Shown: positions 26,095-35,873, counted from the stretch's first letter. The stretch: 64,000 nt of DNA from Maribacter sp. PR1 (GCF_028464145.1 NZ_JAQPCG010000003.1:124001-188000), one strand, 5' to 3'. A program made the numbers and translations. The notes: a model not told the origin generated them from the sequence alone.

Positions 26095-29000
26095 TTACAA
26101 TTCTACCGGTTTAACACTTTCAAATAGATCAAGGATTATATGCTGAAGCGAATCTGGTGTAACCGCTCTAAAATAGCCTAACAGGTCTTGACTGGTAGCA
26201 TAGCGATTCGAATTCATTTTTAGTTTACCGTTTGTGGTATTCCAATCCTCCAAAAAGCGTCTTAAGGCTTTATTTACCTGCTCCTCTCCTATGGCCTTTT
26301 GAAATTGATACATGTTGATGGCACCTTTGGCGTAGTACACATACTTTTGGTTTTCTACTAAAGCCAATGAAGGTTCCTTTAGAGCTTCCTTTCCCTTTCC
26401 TTCTTTATACCTCTCTTTTTGAATCTCTATAAATTGAAGTAGCTTCTCCTCTGAATATTCTTGTTTTAAAACCATCATAGCTGCATACTGTGACAAGGTT
26501 TCTAAAATAAAATTTCTACCTTTTACATTGGCCGCTTCTACCTGCATACCAAACCATTGGTGGGCAATTTCATGGGCAGTGACATAAAATACCATATCTA
26601 CATCTTCCTCGTCGTCTATATCCAGGACAAAACCTATAGATTCTGAGAATGGAACAGTGCCCGGAAATGATTGTGCAAATTGCGCATAACGCGGAAACTC
26701 CATGATACGTAACTGTTCATATTGATACGGACTGAAATATGTGCTATAGTAATCCAATGAGGCTTTCATAGCCATCATCATTCGATCTATGTTATAAGCA
26801 TGCCCCTTATGATAATAAATTTCAAGGTCAACAGAGCTTCCTAAAGTATCCTGACGGTGCATCCACGTATCTTTCTTTATTTCATATGCTGCTGAAACCA
26901 TAGAGTAAAAATTAATAATTGGAATCTCCATTTTATAATGAAAGTAGTTACGATTATTTTCGGTCCATTGCTTCAATAAATTCCCAGGTACAACTGCTGT
27001 TTGATCTTCTGAGGTACCCACGGTCATTTCAAAATTTATTCCATCAGAATCACTACCAGACCTTGCATTTACGAGTTCCCTATTATCGTCTTGTTCTGCC
27101 TTATTGGAACGTATAGGTAAATTATAATCCTCACGTTCATCAGGATCGTTAAGTTCATATTTTCTAGAATATCCTATCGTTGGTAAATCTGAATTATTAA
27201 AAAATGTACCGTTGTTATTAATATTTACATTCGAGTTTCCTGATTCAAACCCTTTTGTAGTAAAGCTTTGCTTAAAATTCATGTGTATAGACTCGCCAGG
27301 TTTTAAAGCTTCATTGAGAATGTAAATGGCGTAATCAAACTTTTCGTATTGATTGTCTAATGTAAACCCACCTTCAAAGGATACACTGTCCAATGTGACG
27401 TTCCCTTCAATACGTTTCTGAATATGAATCGATTTGATGCTTTCCCTAGTGGTATTTTTCAAAATATAAACCCCTTCTGCGGTGTAATCCCGTGTTTCGG
27501 GATACAATTCTAATTGTAAGTTAACATCCACTATTTTAGGCTGTGGTATATGTTCAAAGGACTTCAGTTCGTTTTCATAAGCCACTCTAAACGCAGTAGC
27601 TTCAGAATTCGTCCAATAGTCGTTTAAAATATTCGTGTTGTAAAATATACCACCTCCAAGGGTAATAAAGGCTAAAAGTACCCCGCCCGAAAACCTAAAA
27701 AGTGGCTTGCTTAATCTGTATTTACCTGCTCTTATTCTTTTTATCAAGTTGGTTTCAATCCCTCTAACGGATACTAAAGATGCCATTATCAATAACAGTA
27801 TACCGAAGAGAAACCAGTACGATTTAATCAACAAGTAGGGTCCTAAAAAGTGCCCATAGCCATTCATATCGGAATAGGACCCTAAAGAACTTCCTCCAAA
27901 AAAATATAAATCGTGATCAAACCCAAATAACCCCAATGCTATGTTCGCCATGAAGAACACAATGACCAACATCACACCCACAAACTTATGGTTAACAAGC
28001 GATTGGATAAAAAATGCGATGAAGGTGTATAAGGCCAAAAATGGTAAAATCTCTAGAAAGAAGCCATAGAAATACACTTGAATCTCATAGTTATAATAAC
28101 CACTTAACGTTTGAAATATAATTCCCGACCCAATTAAAGCGAGCATGAGTACAACATAAATTAAGTTCAACCCAATGTACTTACCGGCTAATTTTAAAAA
28201 GCTAGACATGGGTGTTGCATCATAAATTAGATTGAGTTTTGCACTCCGCTCCTTCCAGACCAATTCTCCGGAATAAAAGACCAAAACGATGATAAAGAAA
28301 TAAATGGATGTTTCTTGAAGTTCTTCAACAATAAAGTAGGTTGCCGGATAGCTATCAACGCCATATACCGTACCTAGATTTACCGAATTAATAAGAATGA
28401 TAATCATACCGCAAATGACAATCCCCCAAAATGAGGCCTGTTTGCAAATGCTGACGAAATAAAACCAGGAAAACGCTTTTAATTGTGCCCATTTTGAGCG
28501 AATACCATATAGTTTTTTGGCATTGGGTATAACTACATTAATAACCTCAGAAGCGTCTCCAATTTCTAATACGTGTTTCTTTTTTCCTTTAGACCGCTTT
28601 TCCATAACCACGTTAAAATTGAACTTATTATAACCATAGATGAGTGCAAGTATCCCCAAAGAAATCCAAAACAGTTTGTTATATAGTAATACTCCCATAA
28701 AAGGAAGCACTTCTATACTCTTTTCCGAAGCTGTCCAATCCTTTGTGGCAAAGGTGGTGGTCGTCAGTGAAAACGGATCTAAAATGGCTTGCCAAAACGC
28801 ATTGGTAATGGCTTTCGTCAGCATAAAAACCACAAATAAAATAATCCCTTGGGTATATACGACTACTAAGTTTCTGCTTAGGGCACCTGTGACAAAAAAC
28901 AAGGCCGCTCCAAAAAACAGCGTTGGTAAGGTTACCATTAGAAACGTCTTCAAATAAATAAGGGCATTAAATTTTAGTAGATCATCTGGATTGGTCCAGG

Positions 29001-29385
29001 GCATAAATTCACCTAGCATCATACCGAATAGAATACCTGTAAATGCAAATAGTAAAACAGCAAACGATCCTAAAAATCGACCCAGTAAATATTCTTTTTT
29101 ATGGATTGGCGTAGAAAAAACCAATGATTCTATGTTGTATTCAAAATCCCTCAATACCGAAACGCCCATGATCATGGAGGCCAAAATCATAAATATCCCC
29201 GTAATGGCGCCCATAGTTTTCGCGATTACGATAGGGGAGTTTTTTTTCAGGAGTCCTAATTCAGCACCTTGAAAAATAAAATCTACCCCGACAAGAGAAA
29301 ATAGAAATAGAAACAGGAAGAACACATACGTGTCCGGTCTCTTAATACGATATTGTATTTCGAACTTCAAAATTTGGTACCACAT
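26095..29385 (-). CDS. ABC permease fused to M1 aminopeptidase
   Basis: 1096 residues. The N-terminal half (about 1-560) has two blocks of six helices like ABC-2 permeases. The C-terminal half is a periplasmic M1 zinc aminopeptidase: beta-rich lead from about 620, HEIAH at about 936-940 (VTAHEIAHQWFG) and downstream Glu in FILETLSQYA. The zinc-binding set is intact. The ATPase is encoded 2 bp upstream. Such fusions occur in Bacteroidota and are thought to export or process peptides during passage, but the substrate is unproven. Divergent LytS/LytTR genes at 30484 may control the operon. Confidence 0.9.
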   Translation of the reverse strand: MWYQILKFEIQYRIKRPDTYVFFLFLFLFSLVGVDFIFQGAELGLLKKNSPIVIAKTMGAITGIFMILASMIMGVSVLRDFEYNIESLVFSTPIHKKEYLLGRFLGSFAVLLFAFTGILFGMMLGEFMPWTNPDDLLKFNALIYLKTFLMVTLPTLFFGAALFFVTGALSRNLVVVYTQGIILFVVFMLTKAITNAFWQAILDPFSLTTTTFATKDWTASEKSIEVLPFMGVLLYNKLFWISLGILALIYGYNKFNFNVVMEKRSKGKKKHVLEIGDASEVINVVIPNAKKLYGIRSKWAQLKAFSWFYFVSICKQASFWGIVICGMIIILINSVNLGTVYGVDSYPATYFIVEELQETSIYFFIIVLVFYSGELVWKERSAKLNLIYDATPMSSFLKLAGKYIGLNLIYVVLMLALIGSGIIFQTLSGYYNYEIQVYFYGFFLEILPFLALYTFIAFFIQSLVNHKFVGVMLVIVFFMANIALGLFGFDHDLYFFGGSSLGSYSDMNGYGHFLGPYLLIKSYWFLFGILLLIMASLVSVRGIETNLIKRIRAGKYRLSKPLFRFSGGVLLAFITLGGGIFYNTNILNDYWTNSEATAFRVAYENELKSFEHIPQPKIVDVNLQLELYPETRDYTAEGVYILKNTTRESIKSIHIQKRIEGNVTLDSVSFEGGFTLDNQYEKFDYAIYILNEALKPGESIHMNFKQSFTTKGFESGNSNVNINNNGTFFNNSDLPTIGYSRKYELNDPDEREDYNLPIRSNKAEQDDNRELVNARSGSDSDGINFEMTVGTSEDQTAVVPGNLLKQWTENNRNYFHYKMEIPIINFYSMVSAAYEIKKDTWMHRQDTLGSSVDLEIYYHKGHAYNIDRMMMAMKASLDYYSTYFSPYQYEQLRIMEFPRYAQFAQSFPGTVPFSESIGFVLDIDDEEDVDMVFYVTAHEIAHQWFGMQVEAANVKGRNFILETLSQYAAMMVLKQEYSEEKLLQFIEIQKERYKEGKGKEALKEPSLALVENQKYVYYAKGAINMYQFQKAIGEEQVNKALRRFLEDWNTTNGKLKMNSNRYATSQDLLGYFRAVTPDSLQHIILDLFESVKPVEL

Positions 29386-29387
29386 AT

Positions 29388-30275
29388 CTAGTTGGATTTC
29401 GTGTTAGTATCACTGAAAATTTCCGAGAAATACACATCTTCTAATTCGGCGTTAATTAAGGCGAAACCATCTCCCGGATCCGTATCACTTAAGATGTGAA
29501 TGGTTGGTTTTCCTAGAAACAACTTTTCGCTAATCACCTGATAATTTTCCTTGTAAAGATTTAATTCTGCCTTTTCGATTGTTTTTTGATAGACTTTGTC
29601 TTTTAGTCCCTCTAGTATTTGCAACGGTTGCCCTTGTAAGCAAACTTGGCCTTGATTAATAATCGCCATGTTTGTACAGAGCTCCTTAACATCATCAACG
29701 ATGTGCGTAGACAGAATAACTACGGTATGTTCTCCGAGCTCACTTAACACATTGTAGAACCGATTTCGCTCTACGGGATCCAATCCAGCTGTAGGCTCAT
29801 CTACTATTAGCAACTTCGGATTGTTCAATAATGCCTGTGCAATCCCAAAACGCTGCTTCATCCCACCAGAATAGCCTTTAAGGTTTTGTTTTCTGACCTC
29901 ATATAAATTGGTTTTATACAAAAGTGCCTTCACCAATTCTTGACGTTCATTTTTGTTTACAATTCCTTTTAATACGGCAAAATGGTTGAGTAATACCTCA
30001 GCGGATATTTTGGGGTACAAGCCAAATTGCTGCGGTAAATAACCCAATACTTGCCGCAACTCAGTTTTTTGCTTCAACACATTGATGTCTCCAAGAACAA
30101 TAGATCCGGCATCTGCTTCCTGTAACGTTGCAATGGTTCGCATTAGAGTTGACTTGCCTGCACCGTTAGGACCTAGCAAACCAAACATTCCTTTTGGTAT
30201 GTCCAGTGTTATGTTTTGTAAGGCTTTAATTCCGTTAGAATACGTCTTTGATAGCTTGTCAATTCTAAGTTCCAT
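29388..30275 (-). CDS. ABC transporter ATP-binding protein
   Basis: 295 residues from ATG 30275. The frame is open to 30404, but the shared leader ends 2 nt before 30275 and the family normally starts here (MELRIDKLSKTY). Walker A GPNGAGKST (35-43), signature YSGGMKQR, Walker B LLIVDEPTAGLDP and a following H-loop (ILSTHIVDD) are all present. It energises the permease-M1 fusion encoded 2 bp downstream. The C-terminal 70 residues resemble those of ABC-2 type ATPases. Confidence 0.93.
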   Translation of the reverse strand: MELRIDKLSKTYSNGIKALQNITLDIPKGMFGLLGPNGAGKSTLMRTIATLQEADAGSIVLGDINVLKQKTELRQVLGYLPQQFGLYPKISAEVLLNHFAVLKGIVNKNERQELVKALLYKTNLYEVRKQNLKGYSGGMKQRFGIAQALLNNPKLLIVDEPTAGLDPVERNRFYNVLSELGEHTVVILSTHIVDDVKELCTNMAIINQGQVCLQGQPLQILEGLKDKVYQKTIEKAELNLYKENYQVISEKLFLGKPTIHILSDTDPGDGFALINAELEDVYFSEIFSDTNTKSN

Positions 30276-30277
30276 AC

Positions 30278-30309
30278 TGTTCGTTTTTTGATTGATTGAG
30301 GCAAACTTA
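30278..30309 (-). promoter_or_regulatory. Leader and -7 box of the ABC operon
   Basis: AATCAAAAAACGAACA (30293-30278) is preceded by TAAGTTTG (30309-30302), an exact -7 box, with CAAA (TTTG) at 30333-30336, spacing 23, slightly long. Transcription would then start within the leader, making it almost the whole 5' UTR. Confidence 0.5.
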
Positions 30310-30483
30310 TGGTGGGCCTTATTAGTAAAAAACAAAAAGTGATGTACTTCAAAGTAGGTGTGACACAAGACCTTAAGAAGTGTGCAAACGTACCTTATCC
30401 CCATGAAGCAGGTGTTTATCCCTCAGTATCTATTGTTTGTCAACTAATTTGTAGGAGGAATTTTATTTAATTAATCTTGACCT

Positions 30484-31275
30484 ATGAAGTTGAAAATATC
30501 AGATGGGAAAAAGAAAATCATAAACAGGTTTTATAAAATATCCCTTGTAATTATAGGATTGGTCATTGTATTATTTAATGACACTTTTGGCAAGTTGGAA
30601 GGATTTGTAGAGTTTATTGTCCTGTACTTTACTCTTTTATTTATCACCATTGCGTACTGGATTTTTAAACAAATCAAAGCAATCATTCGATTAAAGAATG
30701 AAAAAGAAAAAACAGAATTACTGCATTTAAAAAGTCAGGTAAATCCACACTTTTTCTTCAATACACTTAACAATTTATATGGCTTAATGGACAAAGATTC
30801 CAAGGAGCGGGAAATGGTACTCAAACTGTCCGACATGATGCGATATAGTATTTATGAAGGGCAAAAAGATAGGGTTACCCTTCAACAAGAAATAGATTAC
30901 CTAAAAAACTATATTGCGCTTCAAGAAATACGCTATCATAAAAAGTCCGACGTTCAGTTTAATACTGAAATTGAGAACCTTGATGCTAAAATAATGCCTT
31001 TATTATTTATTATTCTAGTCGAGAATGCCTTTAAGCATGGCTTGGAAAACTTGGAAAAAGGTGCCTATATTCATATTGACTTAACCGAAGGGAATAATGA
31101 AGTGAATTTTGTAATTGAAAATAATTTTGAAGTACAGCAAGAATCCAATACATCAGGAATTGGTTTAAAAAACTTAAAAAGAAGATTAGCGTTAGTCAAC
31201 CCAAATAGGCATGCGCTTTCGTTTGATGTAAACCCTAATAGTTATAATGTTAAACTATCTCTAAAGTTGAAATAA
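30484..31275 (+). CDS. LytS-type sensor histidine kinase, short form
   Basis: 263 residues, with only two helices (20-32 and 42-62) before the His_kinase domain: NPHFFFN (His about 89), NAFKHG (about 182) and GIGLKNLKRRL. The sensor part is minimal, which suggests a membrane-state or partner-protein signal rather than ligand binding by its own domain. The stop TAA overlaps the next start by one base (TAATG). Divergent from the ABC-M1 operon, 208 bp away. Confidence 0.92.
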   Translation: MKLKISDGKKKIINRFYKISLVIIGLVIVLFNDTFGKLEGFVEFIVLYFTLLFITIAYWIFKQIKAIIRLKNEKEKTELLHLKSQVNPHFFFNTLNNLYGLMDKDSKEREMVLKLSDMMRYSIYEGQKDRVTLQQEIDYLKNYIALQEIRYHKKSDVQFNTEIENLDAKIMPLLFIILVENAFKHGLENLEKGAYIHIDLTEGNNEVNFVIENNFEVQQESNTSGIGLKNLKRRLALVNPNRHALSFDVNPNSYNVKLSLKLK

Positions 31276-31970
31276 TGAGGTATCTAATCATAGATGATGA
31301 ACATATAGCACACAAGATTATCATGGAGTATTGTGAAATGCTACCTCATATGAAGTTGCAAAAAAACTGTTATAGCGCCTTGGAGGCGCTGGAGTATTTG
31401 AATTCACATCAGGTCGACCTAATCTTTTTGGATATAAATATGCCAAAGCTCAAGGGGTTTGAGTTTTTAAAAACATTATCAGCGCCTCCAAAAGTTATAG
31501 TCACCACGGCCTATAGTGAGTTTGCTATAGAAGGTTATGAGCTAAATGTTTCCGATTACTTATTAAAACCATTTAGTTTTGAGCGCTTTTTAAAGGCCGT
31601 AAATAAAGTTATGGGCTCAAATACCAAGTCAAAAAATAACAGTTCGGAAGAAAAGGATACGGCAACAAAACGTATATTTTTGCGTCAGAATAAATCGTAT
31701 ATCCAAGTAGAAGTAGCTACTATTTTATTTATTGAAGCTGCCGGAAATTACACAAAAGTCGTTGCTGAAGATGAAACAATTACGATAAGGGAAAAAATAT
31801 CCGATATATTGGAATCTCTACCATCGGACAATTTTATACAAGTACACAAATCATTTGCTGTGGCCATCAAATATATAAATAGAATTGATGGAAATAGAAT
31901 ATACATTCAAGATCATACCATTCCCATTGGCAAATTATATAAAGCCAACCTTATTAATATTTTGAACTAG
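31275..31970 (+). CDS. LytTR-family response regulator
   Basis: 231 residues. The receiver domain has DDE (7-9), phospho-acceptor Asp53 (FLDINMPKLKG) and DYLLKPF for the Lys. The LytTR domain lies at about 130-230 (ATILFIEAAGNYTKVV, NFIQVHKSFAV). It is closest in motif spelling to the regulator at 7977. Overlaps the kinase by one base, so certainly coupled. The probable target is the divergent ABC-M1 exporter, by context only. Confidence 0.92.
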   Translation: MRYLIIDDEHIAHKIIMEYCEMLPHMKLQKNCYSALEALEYLNSHQVDLIFLDINMPKLKGFEFLKTLSAPPKVIVTTAYSEFAIEGYELNVSDYLLKPFSFERFLKAVNKVMGSNTKSKNNSSEEKDTATKRIFLRQNKSYIQVEVATILFIEAAGNYTKVVAEDETITIREKISDILESLPSDNFIQVHKSFAVAIKYINRIDGNRIYIQDHTIPIGKLYKANLINILN

Positions 31971-32040
31971 AAACTCGGGGTAGTTGTTAGATACCATTAC
32001 ACACCTTTATTCTTAAATACCTGCTAAGTAGAATCTTCTG

Positions 32041-32217
32041 AAAATTGTACAAGAAAGGCATTGGTAAAATCAAAGTGTTACCAAATAAAGGCAGTGCGCC
32101 AAACCGCTCAATAAGAAATAGTCTAACAGACCTTTCTCTTTTATTCTGTTGATCAAAGAAAAGTTACCCTTCAACAAGCCCAGGTCAGTCATAACATGGT
32201 ACATTACTGCAAATACG
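32041..32217. repeat. Degenerate copy D of the structured intergenic element
   Basis: GCAGTGCGCCAA (compare the GCAGTACC and GCGCCAA stretches before the 3766 hairpin), then GTCTAACAGACC near 32121-32132, and GGTACATTA at 32195-32203. The stem is imperfect and the tail is cut by the following gene's stop. Similar order to copy A. Confidence 0.4.
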
Positions 32218-32781
32218 CTATTCGGGTAAGCGATTCTTAATGGTGCCTATTTGCCCCATATGGTTTGCCGAATGTTCCATGACATGGTACCAGATATAAC
32301 GGTAGTTCAATCCCTCCTCTATATTCGAGGAGAACCAGGCATCATCTTTGGTTTTGAGTCCCGCTAAGGTTTTTTCACGGACGTCATCCCATAAATCCAA
32401 ATAATACCCAATAGGCTCACCTTTGAGCATGCTATTAACTTTTGCGTTCAATTCCCCTGCGACACCAACGCTTGCAAGCTCGGCTGATGTCCATTCCCTG
32501 CCCTCCAAGGTTGCTACCTGGTAATACGATTCTGTGGACACCAAATGCATGATCAACGACCCTATACTATTCGCATTGGCATCATATAAGAAATCGGTTT
32601 GTGATTGGTCCAAATCTTTAACTTGTTCGGTAATACGGTCTTTTAAGTCTTCCAACATATAGACCATGCTTCCAATGTTTGGCGAGTAACCCTCAACCGA
32701 TTTTAATTCCCCTTGTGCGTTCAATAATATCACGGGTAATACAATAAGTAAAAGGCTGATTTTTGTTTTCAAGGATTTCAT
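32218..32781 (-). CDS. Secreted DinB-family protein
   Basis: 187 residues with a signal peptide (about 1-22). The four-helix DinB_2 fold is indicated by the three spaced metal-binding His segments: IMHLVSTESYYQV (about 72), and YHVMEHSANHMGQIGTIKNR near the end. DinB-like proteins bind zinc or nickel, and some transfer thiol cofactors; secreted ones in Bacteroidota have no defined activity. A 14-bp palindrome lies 80 bp upstream. Confidence 0.83.
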   Translation of the reverse strand: MKSLKTKISLLLIVLPVILLNAQGELKSVEGYSPNIGSMVYMLEDLKDRITEQVKDLDQSQTDFLYDANANSIGSLIMHLVSTESYYQVATLEGREWTSAELASVGVAGELNAKVNSMLKGEPIGYYLDLWDDVREKTLAGLKTKDDAWFSSNIEEGLNYRYIWYHVMEHSANHMGQIGTIKNRLPE

Positions 32782-32860
32782 AGGAAATTGTTCAAATTAA
32801 TAAATGGATATGAATCACTTTTTAAGCGTACCATTTTTGTCACTTAAAAATAGTGCAGAA

Positions 32861-32874
32861 GGTAATCGATTACC
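32861..32874. promoter_or_regulatory. Perfect palindrome GGTAATCGATTACC
   Basis: Exact 14-bp palindrome centred on TCGA about 80 bp before the DinB gene, in a 277-bp gap otherwise without features. Its form (central CG, inverted AAT arms) resembles LacI/GalR-family operators, but no such regulator is in the window. Confidence 0.4.
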
Positions 32875-33058
32875 TACCAATATCCATAATTATAAATCCT
32901 TTTGACATGGTTTTAACACAGTAGTGGGACTTCTACACCATCCCATTCTACTCCCCTCCTATCCTTCTGCTTACCTCAATTCCACTAGGTACAGGTCGCT
33001 CAGGGGGAGCTTGTATGCTTTAAGATGAAGCGGTATTAAATTTTAATAAAATAATGGG

Positions 33059-33949
33059 TTAGAGCGATTCCGCACTAAAGGTGTCTCCTTGGGAGACATC
33101 CCCGGTTTCATACCCTTTTTTAAACCAGCGCATACGTTGTGCAGAGGTGCCATGGGTAAAGGAATCGGGTACTACCCTACCCGAAGACTGCTTTTGTAGA
33201 CGGTCATCCCCAATCGCATTCGCCGCGTTCAAGGCTTCTTGGAGATCACCGCTCTCCATCATTTGTTTGGAACGATTGGCCCACACACCGGCTAGAAAAT
33301 CGGCCTGTAACTCCAAGCGTACGGAATATTTATTGAACTCGGTCTTGCTCAATTGACCTCTGAGTCTATCGATTTTATCGGTTATCCCCATTAAATTTTG
33401 AATATGATGCCCTACTTCGTGGGCAATGACATAGGCCTGTGCAAAATCTCCAGGTGCGTTCATTTGGCGTTCCATTTCCTCAAAAAAACTAAGGTCCAGG
33501 TATAGTTTTTCATCCCCGGGACAATAAAACGGACCGGTAGCACTGGATGCGGAGCCACACGCGGAGGAAACATATCCTGAAAACAAGACCAAGGTTGGTT
33601 CCCGGTAATTTTCCAAGGTGTTGTTCCAAACATCCTCGGTACTCCCCAGGATCACGGCACTAAAGTCCGCCAGTTCATTTTCTTCGGCAGTACCTTCATA
33701 ATTTCCAGAAGGAGCGGTTTGCGACACCCCGCCGCTCAATAAATTACTGATCAAGGTCAACGGATTGTTACCCGTTATAAATGAAAATAAAAGGAACAGC
33801 CCCACAATGATCAATCCCACTTTGGAGAAGAGCAGTTTTATAATCGGGCCGAGCAAATTGGGACTGAATCCACCAAAACCTCTTCCGGAACTGGACCGAC
33901 CCCTTCGGTCATCGACATTGGAACTTTGACGCCTACCTTTCCATTTCAT
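33059..33949 (-). CDS. Neutral zinc metallopeptidase (YpfJ family)
   Basis: 296 residues. A basic, Gly/Ser-rich N-terminus, one transmembrane helix (about 41-58), then the PF04228 domain with SACGSASSATGPFYCPGD and zinc motif HEVGHH (177-182, YVIAHEVGHHIQ), followed by LELQADFLAGVWA, the family's third-ligand Glu region. The length equals the usual 285-300. The catalytic part is extracytoplasmic. Physiological substrate unknown for the family. Confidence 0.92.
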   Translation of the reverse strand: MKWKGRRQSSNVDDRRGRSSSGRGFGGFSPNLLGPIIKLLFSKVGLIIVGLFLLFSFITGNNPLTLISNLLSGGVSQTAPSGNYEGTAEENELADFSAVILGSTEDVWNNTLENYREPTLVLFSGYVSSACGSASSATGPFYCPGDEKLYLDLSFFEEMERQMNAPGDFAQAYVIAHEVGHHIQNLMGITDKIDRLRGQLSKTEFNKYSVRLELQADFLAGVWANRSKQMMESGDLQEALNAANAIGDDRLQKQSSGRVVPDSFTHGTSAQRMRWFKKGYETGDVSQGDTFSAESL

Positions 33950-34065
33950 GCTCTTGATTTTTAAATAATTAAATCAAATATAAGGCATATGATCATTATT
34001 CAATGAGGGAAATTCGACTAGCAAAGGAATTTTTTGACCTAAAAATTAATCGAAGATAAAAGCCT

Positions 34066-35205
34066 CTATTGCTGGTTTTCTAATATCTTAAGTATAGCGT
34101 AAACCAAGTTCAGGGTACTTTTGGAAGCTTCCAGTTGGTTTAATGTCCCAGCTATATAGGTATCCAATTGGGGGCAATACCATAAAAAGGATGCAGTACT
34201 ACCGGTATGCCCGATTACTTCCAAGTTTGTGTCATCCTCATAAAGGGTTTTGAAAGATACTTTTCGTATCCCAAATCCGTATTCCATACCTACCGTTTCA
34301 TCGACCCATTGTTGCATGGCCTGGCGCGTGTTCTTTTTTACCAGTTTATTGGTGTTGTAGGCTTCAAGAAAGGTAATCAGGTCTTCGGTTGTGGACACCA
34401 AACCTCCCCCGCCCCAATCGGCACTTAAACTTTTAAAGGATGATAATTCCGTATCGCCGACATAAAAATTAGCCATGGGCAGTTCACTCTTTAACGGCGA
34501 TGATTTTAAATTGATATAGGAAGTCTCCATCCCTAAAGGCCGAAAAATATGCTGCTGAAAAAACGCATGCAAGGAAATGCCACTTACCTCTTCGATCAGC
34601 AGGGCCAACAGCACATATTCCGTATCCGTATACTGATAGCCTTCACCAGGAACATGATGAGGTTTCATCTTTTCTTTGGTAAACTGAATCATTTCCTGAG
34701 GTGACCACAACTTATCCGTATGCATCAACAGTTGATTGATGATATTGGGACTGCCATCCATAGTTTCGTCCGTAAAATAATCTGGCAGACCCGATGTATG
34801 TTGTAAAAGATGGGCGATGGTGATGTCTATTGAGTACTCCTTCCCATCCAATACGTGCAGTTTTTCTATTAATGATTTTGGCAGATATTGGGAGATGTTA
34901 TCCTCAAAATTCAGCTTCTTTTGATCCTTTAAGATTCCTACAGCGGTAGCCGTGAGCATTTTGGTGATACTGGCCGTGTAAAAAGGATTTTTATTCGTTA
35001 TAGCATGTTCCGCATTCATGGTATTTTCCGCCAACCTAACATCAATTCCTTTGGATTTGGAATAGACTTGCAAAAAAACACTTTGTATGGATTCCCTTTC
35101 CAATTCGGCCGTATACAATTCGGCAATCTTTTGAGGTGCGGTCTGCTGACCAAAAGTCCATATGGAAAAAAAGAGTACTATGGTTCGTATTACCTTATTT
35201 TTCAT
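34066..35205 (-). CDS. Secreted serine hydrolase, beta-lactamase/DD-peptidase fold
   Basis: 379 residues; signal peptide 1-20. Ser79-x-x-Lys82 (SITK), Tyr motif YTDTEY (about 183) and HTGS (about 340) provide the three active-site motifs of class C-like serine hydrolases. The length is normal for the family without extra domain. It lies 47 bp after the barrel gene 35253-35870 and probably shares its promoter and operator. Substrate unknown. Confidence 0.88.
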   Translation of the reverse strand: MKNKVIRTIVLFFSIWTFGQQTAPQKIAELYTAELERESIQSVFLQVYSKSKGIDVRLAENTMNAEHAITNKNPFYTASITKMLTATAVGILKDQKKLNFEDNISQYLPKSLIEKLHVLDGKEYSIDITIAHLLQHTSGLPDYFTDETMDGSPNIINQLLMHTDKLWSPQEMIQFTKEKMKPHHVPGEGYQYTDTEYVLLALLIEEVSGISLHAFFQQHIFRPLGMETSYINLKSSPLKSELPMANFYVGDTELSSFKSLSADWGGGGLVSTTEDLITFLEAYNTNKLVKKNTRQAMQQWVDETVGMEYGFGIRKVSFKTLYEDDTNLEVIGHTGSTASFLWYCPQLDTYIAGTLNQLEASKSTLNLVYAILKILENQQ

Positions 35206-35252
35206 TGTATTGCTTTCTTTATGTAAGATACTTCATTTTAAATAGTCCTTTA

Positions 35253-35870
35253 TTAGAACAAACTGAACCCCAAACCGATGTTAAAGAGTACTGCGTCTCT
35301 ATGTGCATCTCCGTCTAAAGATGCACGACCAAGAACTAATTTAGACTGCACATTAAGTGCGAAGTTTTTCTTTTTATATATTTCGTAACCTGTACTTGCC
35401 ATTACTGCGCAACCAAAGTTCCAATCATCATTTACATCATCTTTAATATCATATAGTGCCGGCGAATCTATTGCTAGACCAATACCACCATGAATCCACC
35501 ATCTATCTTTTACCCAATATTGTAGCGAAGGAATGAATCCTCCAAAATGTCTGTCATTGTCTTGAAATTCGTATATGTTTCCTGGCATGGCAGCAGTAAT
35601 GGCAAGATTTTCATTTAACATATAGCCCAATTTTAAATCTGGAAACACGAAGGTTCCTTGAGCTTTATCGAAGGTTTGATTACCAGCACTATCTTCTATA
35701 CTGATAATGCCACCACCTACAACAGCTTCGAAGATGAAACCATCCCTTTGTGTTGTTGTTTCAGAATTTGTGTTTTGTGCATATGTGGTAGTTGATACCA
35801 ATGCAAAGGCTACACAAGCCATTTTTAATAAAAATTGTTTTTTGATTGTTTTCATTTTAATTGTTTTCAT
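35253..35870 (-). CDS. Outer-membrane beta-barrel protein, copy 2
   Basis: 205 residues, signal peptide about 1-31. The start has a small tandem duplication (MKTIKMKTIKKQ). It is nearly identical to copy 1 (16550-17167), with one base difference over the 5' 375 bp and many changes at the 3' end, where the last residues read FSLF instead of FSWL. Upstream lie the shared leader (35874-35889), CAAA box (35907) and GAATTATAATTC (35941-35952). It heads a predicted operon with the 379-residue serine hydrolase. Presumably a small OM channel or receptor; no ligand clue. Confidence 0.8.
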   Translation of the reverse strand: MKTIKMKTIKKQFLLKMACVAFALVSTTTYAQNTNSETTTQRDGFIFEAVVGGGIISIEDSAGNQTFDKAQGTFVFPDLKLGYMLNENLAITAAMPGNIYEFQDNDRHFGGFIPSLQYWVKDRWWIHGGIGLAIDSPALYDIKDDVNDDWNFGCAVMASTGYEIYKKKNFALNVQSKLVLGRASLDGDAHRDAVLFNIGLGFSLF

Positions 35871-35873
35871 GAT

